The notes under the pieces were generated by a model that saw only the letters and a program-made list of their open reading frames with translations, had not been told where the DNA came from and did no database searches. The translations under genes were made by a program, and so were the position numbers. A stretch of DNA of 64,000 bases from SKLM01 sp964575455 (GTDB lineage Bacteria > Chloroflexota > Anaerolineae > B4-G1): contig CAZNRX010000015.1 of assembly GCA_964575455.1 (NCBI GenBank), forward strand, positions 1-64,000, given 5' to 3'. This document shows positions 1-8,802 of this stretch, piece after piece; the stretch's first letter is position 1, and each line of letters starts with the position of its first letter.

Positions 1-37
1 TATTCAACTAGAGCATATCATGAGCCAACCGTCTTGA

Positions 38-691
38 AAAGTGTCCGGTAGTGAAGAGAACGTAAGGCCTAGCCGACAAGGCAAGCGACCGGCAAGGTTG
101 GAAGAGGAGTGGTGGCTGCATTGGCGACCGCGACCAGAGATGCGCGAAGCAGTCTCTGGCCTCAGTCGCTACATTGCCACTCCCAGGGTCTCCAAACATC
201 GCGTGTTTGTCTGGGTCGACAAGGGCGTTTTGCCAGCGAGTGCTATGGTGGTGATAGCGCGAGAGGACGACTACTTCTTCGGCGTACTGCATTCGACGTT
301 ACACGAGGTTTGGGCACGCAACACGGGTACTCAGCTCAGAGACGCTGAGAGTGGATTCAGATACTCACAGACCCTCATCTTCGAGCCATTCCCCTTCCCC
401 TGGCCCCCCGGCGAGGAGCCAACCGACGATCCCCGCGTCAAGGCTATCGCCCAGGCAGCCCGTGAGCTGGTAGAGAAGCGACAGGCCTGGCTCAATCCGC
501 CTGACGCCACGGAGAAAGAACTGAAGAAGCGAACCCTCACCAACCTCTACAACGAGTACCCTATGTGGCTGGAGCTGGCGCATCAGCGGCTGGACGAGGC
601 CGTGCTGGACGCCTATGGCTGGCCGCACGACCTCGACGACGAGGATATCCTGCGGAGATTGCTGGAACTCAACCTGGAGCGGGCAGAGTGA
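38..691 (+). pseudogene. C-terminal remnant of MmeI-like DNA methyltransferase/restriction enzyme
   Basis: The reading frame matches the target-recognition and C-terminal part of the large MmeI-like class I SAM-dependent DNA methyltransferases: RPEMREAVSGLSRYIATPRV, then a block with FGVLHSTLHEVWA, FEPFPFPW and the late motif KELKKRTLTNLYN, ending in AYGWPHDLDDEDILRRLL. A TGA at 35-37 closes the frame just upstream and no ribosome binding site precedes the GTG at 41, so this is the 3' end of a gene whose methyltransferase and nuclease parts are missing from this frame. Only 34 bases upstream are in the window, so a frameshift cannot be separated from a true truncation. The original protein would have modified or cut a specific DNA site. 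Confidence 0.7.
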
Positions 692-883
692 TCAACGACT
701 TCGACCCTGCTGAATGGATTGTCACCAAGGAAGCGCAGGGCAGACCGACCACGGCATAGCCCGCTGCCGCCAGCTGGCGAGCAAGGGCCCAGTGGAGGCT
801 GAGAGGCAGCGACGTGGGCGGAGACCCTGGCATTGACGGGCCACGGCGAGAAGCACGAAACTTTGGGAGAGACGGGAGGGACT

Positions 884-1654
884 ATGGACGTCGCAACGGA
901 ATCGATTGAAGAAGCGAAACAGGCTGAGGAGGTGCTGGAGCCAGCCGAGAAGGAGCTAAGCGCGGAGGAGTCGGCTCAGCAATCTAAGGTTGAGCAGATG
1001 TACAAGGAGCTGCGCAACTGGGCCATCATGTCGCTGATCCTGGGGGCGGCGTCGGTGCTTGTTGTCGACGTCCTGGACCCTGCCTGGGGCGTGGTGATGA
1101 TCGTGATCGCGATCCTGGCCTGGAGGGTCAAGCTCCCCGGGATGCTTGTGCTGTTCAGCGTGCTTATGGCGTGGGCTGCCGTGACGAACGCCTACTCCGC
1201 GTTGTCAAACGGAGATATCTTGTGGCTACCGCTGTCTCTGCTGCAGGTGTATTGGATGTACTCCATCCTGAAGCGGTGGAAGGCGTACAGCCAGCTTCCC
1301 TTGAGGCAGTTGCACGACACCGGCGTCTGGCCGGCCGATCTGCCCCCTCCCCAGGACAAGAGCGCCATCATGGGTTGGTTCGCCATAGGTGGTCTGGCGT
1401 TGGGCGTGGTTGCCCTGGTTCTGTTTCCCACCGTGTTCGTGTTGGCCGTCGTGCTCGCGGCGATCGGAGGCCCGTTAGGGTCGCCGTCGGTGGTGTCCTG
1501 GGTGATTGCAGGAGCCATAGACATCGGGGTGCTGGCCCTGGGGCTCAGTCTGGCGGCCCTGTTGTCGAGGAGGGAGAAGCGCGGCTGGGCCATCGGCGGG
1601 GTGGTGGCCAGCGCGTTGGCGCTGGTGGCCTGGGTGGTCTTCCTGCTCGTGTGA
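884..1654 (+). CDS. Multi-pass membrane protein of unknown function
   Basis: The 256-residue product begins with about 45 acidic, charged residues (EEAKQAEEVLEPAEKELSAEE) and then has roughly six or more hydrophobic segments, e.g. IMSLILGAASVLVVDVL, GVVMIVIAILAW, GWFAIGGLALGVVALVLF and a final GGVVASALALVAWVVFLLV. I chose the ATG at 884 because GGGAGGG lies four bases upstream; a longer TTG-started form has no such site. The family was not recognised. The next gene, also a membrane protein, begins 16 bases downstream, suggesting joint transcription. Confidence 0.75.
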   Translation: MDVATESIEEAKQAEEVLEPAEKELSAEESAQQSKVEQMYKELRNWAIMSLILGAASVLVVDVLDPAWGVVMIVIAILAWRVKLPGMLVLFSVLMAWAAVTNAYSALSNGDILWLPLSLLQVYWMYSILKRWKAYSQLPLRQLHDTGVWPADLPPPQDKSAIMGWFAIGGLALGVVALVLFPTVFVLAVVLAAIGGPLGSPSVVSWVIAGAIDIGVLALGLSLAALLSRREKRGWAIGGVVASALALVAWVVFLLV

Positions 1655-1670
1655 GTCGGGGTGAGGAGCC

Positions 1671-2006
1671 ATGGCTGGTCCGGTCAACCGAGACGAGCGA
1701 GGTTCGGAGCCGACGACTGTTCCTTGGGACGGGAGGTTGGCCGGAAAAGCTTTGATCCTCCTCTGCATAGTCGGGATCATGGTGGCCATTTTCCTTTGGC
1801 CACGTTTCTGGTCTGAGCCCGTGATGGCCCACCTCGTGGTCCCTGATTCTCTCTATGGCATGATCCTACTGAAGTTCGTTGACTTGATTATGCCCTGTGT
1901 CATAGGCTGGATCCTGGGGTTCGGCACGTTCTGTGTCGGGGCCCTCCTCTACCTCCTCGGCTGGTGGGTGGCTTCTCTTCTGCGGAGAGAGACAGATGGC
2001 CAGTGA
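1671..2006 (+). CDS. Small membrane protein, end lies at a rearrangement junction
   Basis: A 111-residue protein with two clear hydrophobic segments (ALILLCIVGIMVAIFLW and a C-terminal pair around CVIGWILGFGTFCVGALLYLL) starts at an ATG preceded by GGTGAGGAG. It probably shares a transcript with the upstream membrane protein. Its last 107 bases overlap the degenerate end of the oppositely oriented MFS gene. As the MFS homology stops near position 2010, this gene's own C-terminus (RRETDGQ) may have been created by the same join. No function can be assigned. Confidence 0.6.
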   Translation: MAGPVNRDERGSEPTTVPWDGRLAGKALILLCIVGIMVAIFLWPRFWSEPVMAHLVVPDSLYGMILLKFVDLIMPCVIGWILGFGTFCVGALLYLLGWWVASLLRRETDGQ

Positions 2007-3063
2007 CGATGACTCCCATTATCAGCCCCATCAGCTCCCCCTCTCTTTCGCGCGGTGCGATGTCGCCGATGAAGGTGGTCACCCCGGTGATGAACGCGGC
2101 AAACCCCATCCCCAGGACGAGGAACGCCCCCATGAGCAGCCAGATGGAGTTGGAGAGGAGCATCATCAGCGGCACGAGCAGCGTGAGGCCATAGCCGATG
2201 AGGAGCACCCGTTTCCGGCTGAAGCGGTCCGCGGCCTGGCCCAACAGAGGCATGAAGAGCGCCTGCGCAGCAGGGTTGATGGCCGAGAGGCTGCCGGACA
2301 CGAACGGCGTCAGGCCGCGCATCTCCTCGAGGAAGACCATCAACAGGCCGTAGATGCCTATGATGCCCGCCTTCCTTAGGATGACGCCCAGGTAGAGGTT
2401 GATCAGCCCGTACGTTGATAGGTCTCCATCGTTCCTGATGGCGTTGAAGGAGGGCAGCGTCTTCCTCAGGATCGACCGCCACGCGATCTCGGAGCTGTCC
2501 CTGGCTCGCTTCGCTCCCCCCGGCACGAAGTAGGCACTGAGGACCGCCAGGGAGGAGATGGCGGTGATGATCAGAAAGGCGTATCTGAAGGCGAGCGCCG
2601 TGCTCAGGAATCCCCCCAGGACGGCGCCCGAGAGGAAGCCCAGGGCCTGCGAGGTGGTGAAGAGGCTTATGCGCTGGCCGCGGCCCGTGGCGCCGCCCCT
2701 CTCCGAAAGGAGGGCCATCGCTGCGGGGGGCAGCCCCGCGCCCAGCGCCTTCGTCAGAAATCGGCCGATCAGGACCATAGGCACGGAGCGGGTGAGGGCC
2801 AGGATGACCGTCATGGCGGTGCTGCCGATGGCGGCCAGGAGGATGACGTCCTTTCTCCTGAACAGGACGTCGGACAGCGTGCCCCAGAAGCGACTGAACA
2901 GCATGATGGCGCCCCAGGCCAGCGTGGTGCTCATGCCGATCCAGAACCGCGAGCTGCCCAGCTCCTTCAGATAGAGCTGGGTCATGATGCCCAACGCGGT
3001 GAAGCAGGTGGTTCTGGCGACGATTGATGTGGCCAGCGGGAGCTTGGTTCTGAGCTGTTTCAT
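1900..3063 (-). pseudogene. MFS transporter truncated at the 3' end
   Basis: The protein has the usual major facilitator layout: N-terminal half with MFS loop motifs (RFWGTLSDVLFRRKDV between segments 2 and 3) and a C-terminal half with LGQAADRFSRKRVLLIGYG. About ten membrane segments are present. After GELMGLIMG, where the last two helices should follow, the sequence turns into low-hydrophobicity residues (SAEEKPPTSRGGRGG) that are simply the antisense of the neighbouring membrane gene. The transporter has thus lost its final helices and is likely inactive. Start ATG at 3063. Substrate unknown. Confidence 0.7.
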
Positions 3064-3406
3064 CTGTTGGATGCTGTGGTTGTCATGAACGTGGCTCTAT
3101 GCAGGTCCGTGATGCGCTCCAGGCGGGTGGCAACCAGCGGTTGCACGTCGCCTGCGTCTCCTTGGGCACGGGGGTGGCACATCCCCTTTGAGCCTCAGCT
3201 TTGGCGATCACGGTTGCGCCGGTCAGATTGTAACACGTCCCGGGCTGGGTCGGCTTTGGATTCGGTTGTGGCTCGCTTTGGATTGCGTTGGGGCTTGGTT
3301 GGAGCCGTCGACCGCGCTGTTGGAAGTCTCCTCCGACATGTGGTATCATATGAGCCGATGTCGCCTCGTTGCCGGGCAAGCCCGTGATGCAAGGGAGTGA
3401 TCCATC
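3064..3406. other. Intergenic stretch between MFS remnant and mntA
   Basis: No credible gene was seen. The stretch holds a G/T-rich part around 3240-3310 and the likely promoter of the downstream toxin-antitoxin pair. Confidence 0.6.
3320..3349 (+). promoter_or_regulatory. Putative sigma70-type promoter of mntA-hepT
   Basis: TTGGAA (3320-3325) and TATCAT (3344-3349) are separated by 18 bases and lie about 57 bases before the TTG start of mntA. The match to the consensus is moderate. Confidence 0.4.
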
Positions 3407-3862
3407 TTGAAGGGTGAGAGACGTCTCTTTCGCTATGCGCCCGCCGACCGGGATGCGGTGGTGAGATCGCTGCGGAGCGTCCTTGCGTCCCGATCGGACG
3501 TCCGCTTTGCCTATCTCCACGGCTCCTTCGCGGCAGGCGGCCCCTTTCGCGACGTGGACGTGGCCGTCTATCTCGACGATCCGCACGGGGAGGCGCCAGG
3601 CTTGCGCGCCATGGAGCTGAGCGCGGCTGCCGAGGCCGCCCTCTCCCAGGAGCTGGAGACGTCCCCTCCCCCGGTCGACGTTCGGGCGCTGAACGAGGCT
3701 CCTCTGGGCTTCTGCTATCAGGCGCTGCGCGGTGGCCGCCTGCTGACCAGCCGTGACGAGGCGTTCCGAGTCGAGTGGGTTGCCCGGGTCGTGGGGCGGT
3801 ACCTGGATTTGAAACCCCTGCGGGAGCGGGCCCTGAAGGAGGCGATGGAGGCATGTCGCTGA
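3407..3862 (+). CDS. mntA: MNT-domain nucleotidyltransferase antitoxin (MntA-like)
   Basis: This 151-residue protein is a minimal nucleotidyltransferase. It carries G39-S40 followed by D49-x-D51 and a third acidic residue near D91, the metal-binding pattern of the fold. The spacing between GS and DxD is eight residues, shorter than the common ten. In the known HepT/MntA systems this enzyme transfers AMP units to a tyrosine of the HEPN toxin and silences it. The start is the TTG at 3407, with GGGAGTGA six bases upstream. Its stop overlaps the start of hepT by 10 bases, so the two are translated together. Order here is antitoxin first. Confidence 0.85.
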   Translation: MKGERRLFRYAPADRDAVVRSLRSVLASRSDVRFAYLHGSFAAGGPFRDVDVAVYLDDPHGEAPGLRAMELSAAAEAALSQELETSPPPVDVRALNEAPLGFCYQALRGGRLLTSRDEAFRVEWVARVVGRYLDLKPLRERALKEAMEACR

Positions 3863-4269
3863 ACCATGACTTGATACAGGCGCGCTTCGGGGATATCCAG
3901 AAATCCCTGGAGCGCCTCCACGAGATCCGAGAGTTGCCTCGTGTCCGGTTCCTGGCGGACCAGGATATCTTGGACGTCACCTGCTACCGCCTGTTGGTGG
4001 CCATTGAGGCTGCGCTACAGATCTGCTTCCACGTGAGCGCACGGCGGCTCCAGCGCGTGCCCGAGACCTATGCCGAGTGCTTCGCGCTGCTTGGAGAGGC
4101 GGGGATCGTACCGGAGGATCTGAGCCAGGACCTACAGCGCATGACGCGTTTCCGGAACATGCTGGTCCACGTCTACTGGGAGGTGGACTACGGCCTGCTG
4201 TACGATGCGCTTCAGGAGCATCTGGATGATCTCGAAGCGTTCGTGCGGGCCATCAGCGACCTGCTCTAA
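3853..4269 (+). CDS. hepT: HEPN-domain RNase toxin (HepT-like)
   Basis: The 138-residue product is an alpha-helical HEPN protein. The catalytic RX4H motif is present as R101-NMLV-H106 and is followed by V-Y108, giving the full RX4HXY form in which the tyrosine is the site AMPylated by MntA in characterised systems. The expected role is an RNase toxin kept inactive by the upstream nucleotidyltransferase. The ATG at 3853 is preceded by GATGGAGG inside the mntA end. The stop codon overlaps, tail to tail, the stop of the oppositely oriented AOR gene (4266-4269), so no terminator separates them. Confidence 0.88.
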   Translation: MSLNHDLIQARFGDIQKSLERLHEIRELPRVRFLADQDILDVTCYRLLVAIEAALQICFHVSARRLQRVPETYAECFALLGEAGIVPEDLSQDLQRMTRFRNMLVHVYWEVDYGLLYDALQEHLDDLEAFVRAISDLL

Positions 4270-6164
4270 CCCTGCTCAGGCAGATACTCGGCGGCCCAGG
4301 CGATGTCCAGATCGTGAAGCGTGTCGAGCGTGGGGATGCCCGTCTCCCTGTCCCAGCCGAGCATGCCGTAGTACATTCGCAGCGCCTCCTGCAGCTCGTC
4401 CCGCTCGATTCCGCCCTCCGCCAGCGCGCCGTCCCGCGTGGGCTCGTGGCTCCGCTCTGCCAGCCGGTCATCGGCGGCCGTGAAGCCCTCGCGCAGGTTG
4501 AAGATGCGCGCCAGCGCCGTCGCGCGCTCCCCCACCTTCATCAGCTCGTACGTCGTGAAGGACCACCCGGTCGCCGCCTCCACCATCTCCGCCAGATCGG
4601 TGATGAGCCAACCGGGGAAGATGCACATCAGCAGGCAGTTCTCCGCCACGGTGAGCGTGGCCTGCCGCAGCGAGGCACGCACCTTGTCCGCACCCAGGCT
4701 CTCCTGCGCCATGGGCTCCAGAACGCCCAGGGCCCTGAGCTGCTCGTTCCGCACAAACCCCGCCTCGTCCGGGTCGCTCAGCCCGATGTCGTGCAGGGAG
4801 TGGACGTGATCGGCGCCCGTGGGTGAGACGGCGTAGCCGATGGCCATGCCGCGCTTGTAGCGGGGCTCGTGCATCGGGTAGGCCTGGTTCTTGGCCTCGA
4901 CGGCGAAGGGCCCGGCCTCCTTGCCGATGGCCTCCACGGCCGCCGCATGGCCGTCGGCCAGGAGGTCCCCCAGGCCCTCCCGGCGGGCGATCCTCTCCAC
5001 CATCTGGACCACCGCCTCGGCGTTCCCGAAGCGCAGCTCCAGGCCGTCGGTGTCCTCGCGCGTCAGCAGGCCGTTCTCAAAGCACTCCATCGCGAACGCG
5101 ATCATCATGCCGGTGCCGATGCTGTCGAGGGAGTAGGCGTTGCAAAGCTCGGTGGCCTTGGAGATGGCCACAATGTCGTCGACGCCGCAGCAGGACCCCA
5201 GCGCCGCGGCCGACTCGTACTCCGGCCCCCCATAGTCCGAGTCAAGGTTGTAGGGCGTCTGGGCGTCGACCACCTTCTTGCAGCGCACGGCGCAGGCCCA
5301 GCACGCCTCCATCCCCTTGCCGATTTCCTCCAGGTAGATCTCCGAGCTGATCTTGCCCGCGCCGGGGAACACGCCGTCCCGGAAGTTGCGGATGGGCAGG
5401 TTACCCACCTCGACGCTCCCCTCCAGCCCGGCGCCCGTGCCGAACTGGTGGAGCCCAGCTGCCCGCTCCCCGTCCCGCACCTCCTGCGCCGCGCGGCGGG
5501 CCAGCGCGCGCACCCTGTCGGGATCCTCGGCCTCCAGCCTGGACGTCCCGCGCACCGCGACCGCCTTGAGCTTCTTGGACCCCATCACCGCGCCCATGCC
5601 CGTCCGGCCGGCGGCGTCCTTCAACCCGTTCATCACGCAGGCGAAGCGCACCAGGTTCTCCCCGGCCGGGCCAATCATCGCGCACCGAACGCGATCGTCC
5701 TCCAGCTCCTCCCCAATCGCGTTCAACGTCTCCTTGGTCGGGCTGCCCCAGAGGTGATCGGCGTCGCGGATCTCCGCCTCGCCGTCGTGGATCCAGAGAT
5801 AGACCGGCTTATCGGACGCGCCCTCCACGATGATGGCGTCGAATCCGGCCTGCTTCAGCTCCGCGCCCCAGAAGCCGCCCACCTCGGCCGCGCCGAAGCC
5901 GCCGGTGAGCGGAGACCTAGCGCCGATGGCGTTCCGCGACGCGCCCGAGATGGGCAGCCCCGTGATCACGCCTGCGGCGAAGACGAGCTTGTTCTCCGGT
6001 CCCAGGGGGTCGGTTCCCCTGGGGACCTCTTTCAGCAGCACGTCGGCGATGACGTTCCAGCCGCCCAGGTACCGGCGGATCGTGACCTCCCCGGGCTCCT
6101 CGACCTCCACCGTGCCGGAGGAGAGGTTGACGCGCAGGATCTTGTTGTGAAAGGAGCGGGCCAT
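4266..6164 (-). CDS. Aldehyde:ferredoxin oxidoreductase family protein (AOR, likely tungsten)
   Basis: The 632-residue product has normal AOR length. The N-terminal domain starts KILRVNLSSGTVEVE and contains GARSPLTGGFGAAEVGGFWG, typical of the pterin-binding half. The [4Fe-4S] site is visible as C288-x2-C291-x3-C295 with a further Cys in the C-terminal half (NCLLMCIFPGW). Members oxidise aldehydes to acids, or run the reverse, with ferredoxin and a bis-pterin W or Mo cofactor; the substrate here is unknown. The start at 6164 is preceded by AAGGAGGT; a longer frame reaching 6377 would have to include the promoter, so it was rejected. An AOR fits an anaerobic lifestyle. Confidence 0.92.
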   Translation of the reverse strand: MARSFHNKILRVNLSSGTVEVEEPGEVTIRRYLGGWNVIADVLLKEVPRGTDPLGPENKLVFAAGVITGLPISGASRNAIGARSPLTGGFGAAEVGGFWGAELKQAGFDAIIVEGASDKPVYLWIHDGEAEIRDADHLWGSPTKETLNAIGEELEDDRVRCAMIGPAGENLVRFACVMNGLKDAAGRTGMGAVMGSKKLKAVAVRGTSRLEAEDPDRVRALARRAAQEVRDGERAAGLHQFGTGAGLEGSVEVGNLPIRNFRDGVFPGAGKISSEIYLEEIGKGMEACWACAVRCKKVVDAQTPYNLDSDYGGPEYESAAALGSCCGVDDIVAISKATELCNAYSLDSIGTGMMIAFAMECFENGLLTREDTDGLELRFGNAEAVVQMVERIARREGLGDLLADGHAAAVEAIGKEAGPFAVEAKNQAYPMHEPRYKRGMAIGYAVSPTGADHVHSLHDIGLSDPDEAGFVRNEQLRALGVLEPMAQESLGADKVRASLRQATLTVAENCLLMCIFPGWLITDLAEMVEAATGWSFTTYELMKVGERATALARIFNLREGFTAADDRLAERSHEPTRDGALAEGGIERDELQEALRMYYGMLGWDRETGIPTLDTLHDLDIAWAAEYLPEQG

Positions 6165-6206
6165 CGGCTTGACCTCCTTGGTATGTCGCGACAGCTTCGT
6201 AGGCCG

Positions 6207-6235
6207 ATAGTAGCGAGATTGGCGATCTTTGTCAA
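6207..6235 (-). promoter_or_regulatory. Sigma70-type promoter of the AOR gene
   Basis: Read on the minus strand, TTGACA (6235-6230) and TACTAT (6212-6207) are separated by exactly 17 bases. The box ends about 43 bases before the AOR start codon. This also supports the shorter AOR start. Confidence 0.7.
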
Positions 6236-6816
6236 GCCCGCCGGAGGGTGTCGCATGAGCGAGTGTCTTGACCTTTAGGGTTTTCGCGCAGCGCATCACC
6301 ACCCCAAGAACGTCTTCACCGGGCATAAAATGGCGCGCTGCGAGCAGTAAACTGAAACCCTGATGCTCCTCACACAACAGACCTTGGCTTTTCCCCAGCT
6401 CCTAGCCCCGTCCCCGGGGGCGGCTGGCCCAAGACAAAGCTCGGTAGCGTGCGTCAGTCGCCCCGAGGACGAGGCTCGGAGCAATTGAAAGGTCCAGGCC
6501 AGATGCGTGAAATGGCACTAAAGGTCTCGGACGTCAAAATCCTTGCTCCTGCCAAACCACCGCCGCCGTTTGACGCGAATGATAACACCCTGGCGTCAGG
6601 GCAGGGCGATTGCATTTGGCATCCTCGCTCAGCCTGGATCGCCAGATCCAGAGCGAGCTATAGAGAGCATGTCCTTAGACTTCCGAATTTTCTAAGCCTC
6701 CCCACCCCTCTATTACCCTCTTGGCCCTGCGAAACGTGATTCTTGAGCACAGTCCTGAACACAAAATTCGGAAGTCTCATCATGTGCGATTGCCCTGGGC
6801 GTCGGGGCGTGTCGCA
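6236..6816. other. Gene-poor stretch upstream of the first kinase
   Basis: No convincing coding frame was found in about 580 bases. A 96-codon frame at 6449-6739 lacks a ribosome binding site and resembles no family. The only structure seen is the inverted-repeat element at 6677-6777. Confidence 0.6.
6677..6777. repeat. 101-bp element bounded by perfect 15-bp inverted repeats
   Basis: AGACTTCCGAATTTT (6677-6691) is exactly reverse-complemented by AAAATTCGGAAGTCT (6763-6777). The 71 bases between hold no gene. The termini are A/T-richer than the surroundings. It could be a miniature inverted-repeat element, the scar of an insertion sequence, or a large transcription-ending hairpin. No target-site duplication is obvious. 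Confidence 0.5.
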
Positions 6817-6845
6817 TTGACAAGCGACGGGTCGGAGGGTATACT
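6817..6845 (+). promoter_or_regulatory. Sigma70-type promoter of kinase/M14-like gene
   Basis: TTGACA (6817-6822), a 17-base spacer and TATACT (6840-6845) form a near-consensus promoter 65 bases ahead of the ATG at 6911. It could drive the kinase, carboxypeptidase and L,D-transpeptidase genes, which follow each other closely. Confidence 0.75.
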
Positions 6846-6910
6846 CTCAGACGTCTCGTTGAGGATCGCGCCCTAGAGAGACGTTACCCGAACTTCCTGG
6901 AGGACTGCCT

Positions 6911-8776
6911 ATGGCATCAGACTTCGTTGGACGGCGACTGGGTCAGTACGAGATCCGGGAGCTGCTTGGCCGGGGCGGGATGGCCGTGGTCTACAAGGCC
7001 TACCAGCCGACGTTGGACCGCTCCGTCGCCATCAAGGTGCTGCCGCACGAGCTCACCTTCGATGGGGAGTTCGTGGAGCGCTTCCTGCGGGAGGCCCGCG
7101 CCGTCGCCCGCCTGAACCATCCCCACATCGTCACCATCCACGACGTGGGTCAGGCCGAGGGCGTCCACTTCATCGTGATGGAGTGCGTGGAGGGCACCTC
7201 GCTGGGCGAGCTCCTGCAGCAGCCGGGGGGCGTCTCGCCCCAGCAGGCGAGGCGGATCGTCTCGGACGTGGCCTCGGCGCTCGACTACGCGCACCAACGG
7301 GGCTTCGTGCACCGCGACATCAAGCCCGGGAACATCCTCCTCGCCTCTGACGGCACCGCGAAGCTGGTCGACTTCGGCATCGTCAAGGCCGCCGAGGGCA
7401 CCCGTCTGACCCAGACGGGGACGTTGCTCGGCACCCCCGCCTACATGTCGCCAGAGCAGGCCCGGGGCACTGGCATCGAGCGGGCCACCGATATCTACTC
7501 GCTCGGCGTGGTGGTGTACGAGATGCTGGCCGGTCGCGTGCCCTTCACCGGGCCAACCATGGCCGTGCTCCACGCCCACGTGTACGATCCGCCCGATCTC
7601 GGCGTGTTGCCCGGCGGCGTGCAGCACGTGGTGGGAAAGGCGCTGGCCAAGGACCCGGGGGCGCGATACAGAACCGCGAGGGCGTTTGCGCAGGCGCTGG
7701 GGCAGGTCATAGAGGGCAGACCGGCGCAAGTTCCCGGGACTCGACCGCCGTCACCGCCACCGGCACCGCCCAAGGGGCGGGACGGCCCCCTGGTGCCGGT
7801 GTGGGTCTGGGGTCTTGGTGCGGCAGCCGTCGGGCTGGCGCTGATCACGGGCGTCGTGATTGCCGTTTTCGCGGGCTTCCTGGCGGAGCCCTCCCCCACG
7901 CCCACCACCAGCAGCCCCACGGTCCGCCCAACGGTCACCGTCACTGCAACCCCGCTCTCGCCATCGCCCACGCCGGAGGGGGACGATCCGTCCCCTACGC
8001 CAACCAGCACGCCCACGCCCTTCATCACGCCCACACCGGATCTGACCATGCGCTGGAACACCATCGGGCGGTCCGTGCAGGGGCGTGAGCTCTCCGTCGG
8101 GGCCATCGGCGAGCCCGCCGACCTGGCCGTGCTTCTGGTGGGCTCCATCCAGGGGGACCAACCGACCACCCGCGAGCTGGTGGCGGCCCTGTCCAGCCAT
8201 TTCGAGGAGCATCCGACCCAGGTGCCAAAGAACGTCGCTCTCTACTTCCTGCCCTCATTGAACCCGGACGGCAACGCCGTCGACTCACGCTTCAATGCGA
8301 ACGACGTGGACCTGAATCGCAATTGGGACACGGCGGACTGGCGCTCCAACGCGGCTGTCCCCGGTTACGCGGACGGCAAGCCCGGTGCTGGCGGCGCGCG
8401 GCCCTTCTCGGAGCCAGAGACTGCAGCGGCAGCCGATTTCATCTCGGAGCTGAAGAGGCAGAGGCGCGAGGTGCTTGTGATCATACTCCATTCGTCCGTG
8501 CGGCGCTCAACCGGCGAGGTGTATCCTGGAGGGGACAACTCGCTGGACGCGGCCTATCGCTACGCTTCGGTGACGGGCTATGACGTCGAGGACGAATGGG
8601 GGGAGTACACCACGTCGGGGGAGATGGTCACCTGGTGTGCTGAGCAGGGCATTCCCTCGATCGACGTCGTCATCCCGGCCTCGCAGCAGCCCTCGTCACA
8701 GGTTCCGGGGACGAACAGGACGCTGCGGGATCTCGCTGCGGATGCTGTGCTCGACGTGGCCGAATCCCTTCGGTAG
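6911..8776 (+). CDS. Transmembrane Ser/Thr kinase fused to a degenerate M14 carboxypeptidase-like domain
   Basis: Residues 13-265 form a Hanks-type kinase: glycine loop LLGRGGMAVVYKA, K42, HRDIKPGN with catalytic D136, DFG at 154-156 and GTPAYMSPEQ. A Pro-rich stretch leads to one membrane helix (about 297-324), then a Thr/Pro linker (327-376), then a domain clearly related to M14 zinc carboxypeptidases (about 382-620), including NPDGN, DVDLNRNWD and PFSEPET. Yet the zinc motif H..E is replaced by Gln (SIQGDQ, 412-417) and the catalytic Glu position reads IDVVIPA; only the third His (H527) remains. The external domain is therefore probably a binding sensor and not an enzyme. GGAGG lies just before the ATG. 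The next gene encodes an M14 enzyme with intact residues. Confidence 0.92.
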   Translation: MASDFVGRRLGQYEIRELLGRGGMAVVYKAYQPTLDRSVAIKVLPHELTFDGEFVERFLREARAVARLNHPHIVTIHDVGQAEGVHFIVMECVEGTSLGELLQQPGGVSPQQARRIVSDVASALDYAHQRGFVHRDIKPGNILLASDGTAKLVDFGIVKAAEGTRLTQTGTLLGTPAYMSPEQARGTGIERATDIYSLGVVVYEMLAGRVPFTGPTMAVLHAHVYDPPDLGVLPGGVQHVVGKALAKDPGARYRTARAFAQALGQVIEGRPAQVPGTRPPSPPPAPPKGRDGPLVPVWVWGLGAAAVGLALITGVVIAVFAGFLAEPSPTPTTSSPTVRPTVTVTATPLSPSPTPEGDDPSPTPTSTPTPFITPTPDLTMRWNTIGRSVQGRELSVGAIGEPADLAVLLVGSIQGDQPTTRELVAALSSHFEEHPTQVPKNVALYFLPSLNPDGNAVDSRFNANDVDLNRNWDTADWRSNAAVPGYADGKPGAGGARPFSEPETAAAADFISELKRQRREVLVIILHSSVRRSTGEVYPGGDNSLDAAYRYASVTGYDVEDEWGEYTTSGEMVTWCAEQGIPSIDVVIPASQQPSSQVPGTNRTLRDLAADAVLDVAESLR

Positions 8777-8802
8777 TAACCCTAGGAAGAGAACGCGCAA
8801 GT

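Noticed and set aside
4869..6278. Long open frame (469 codons) on the plus strand across the AOR gene
   Set aside because: It is antisense to a gene with clear AOR motifs; long shadow frames are common in GC-rich coding DNA.
6449..6739. 96-codon frame upstream of the first kinase
   Set aside because: No ribosome binding site, no recognisable composition, and it runs through the inverted-repeat element.
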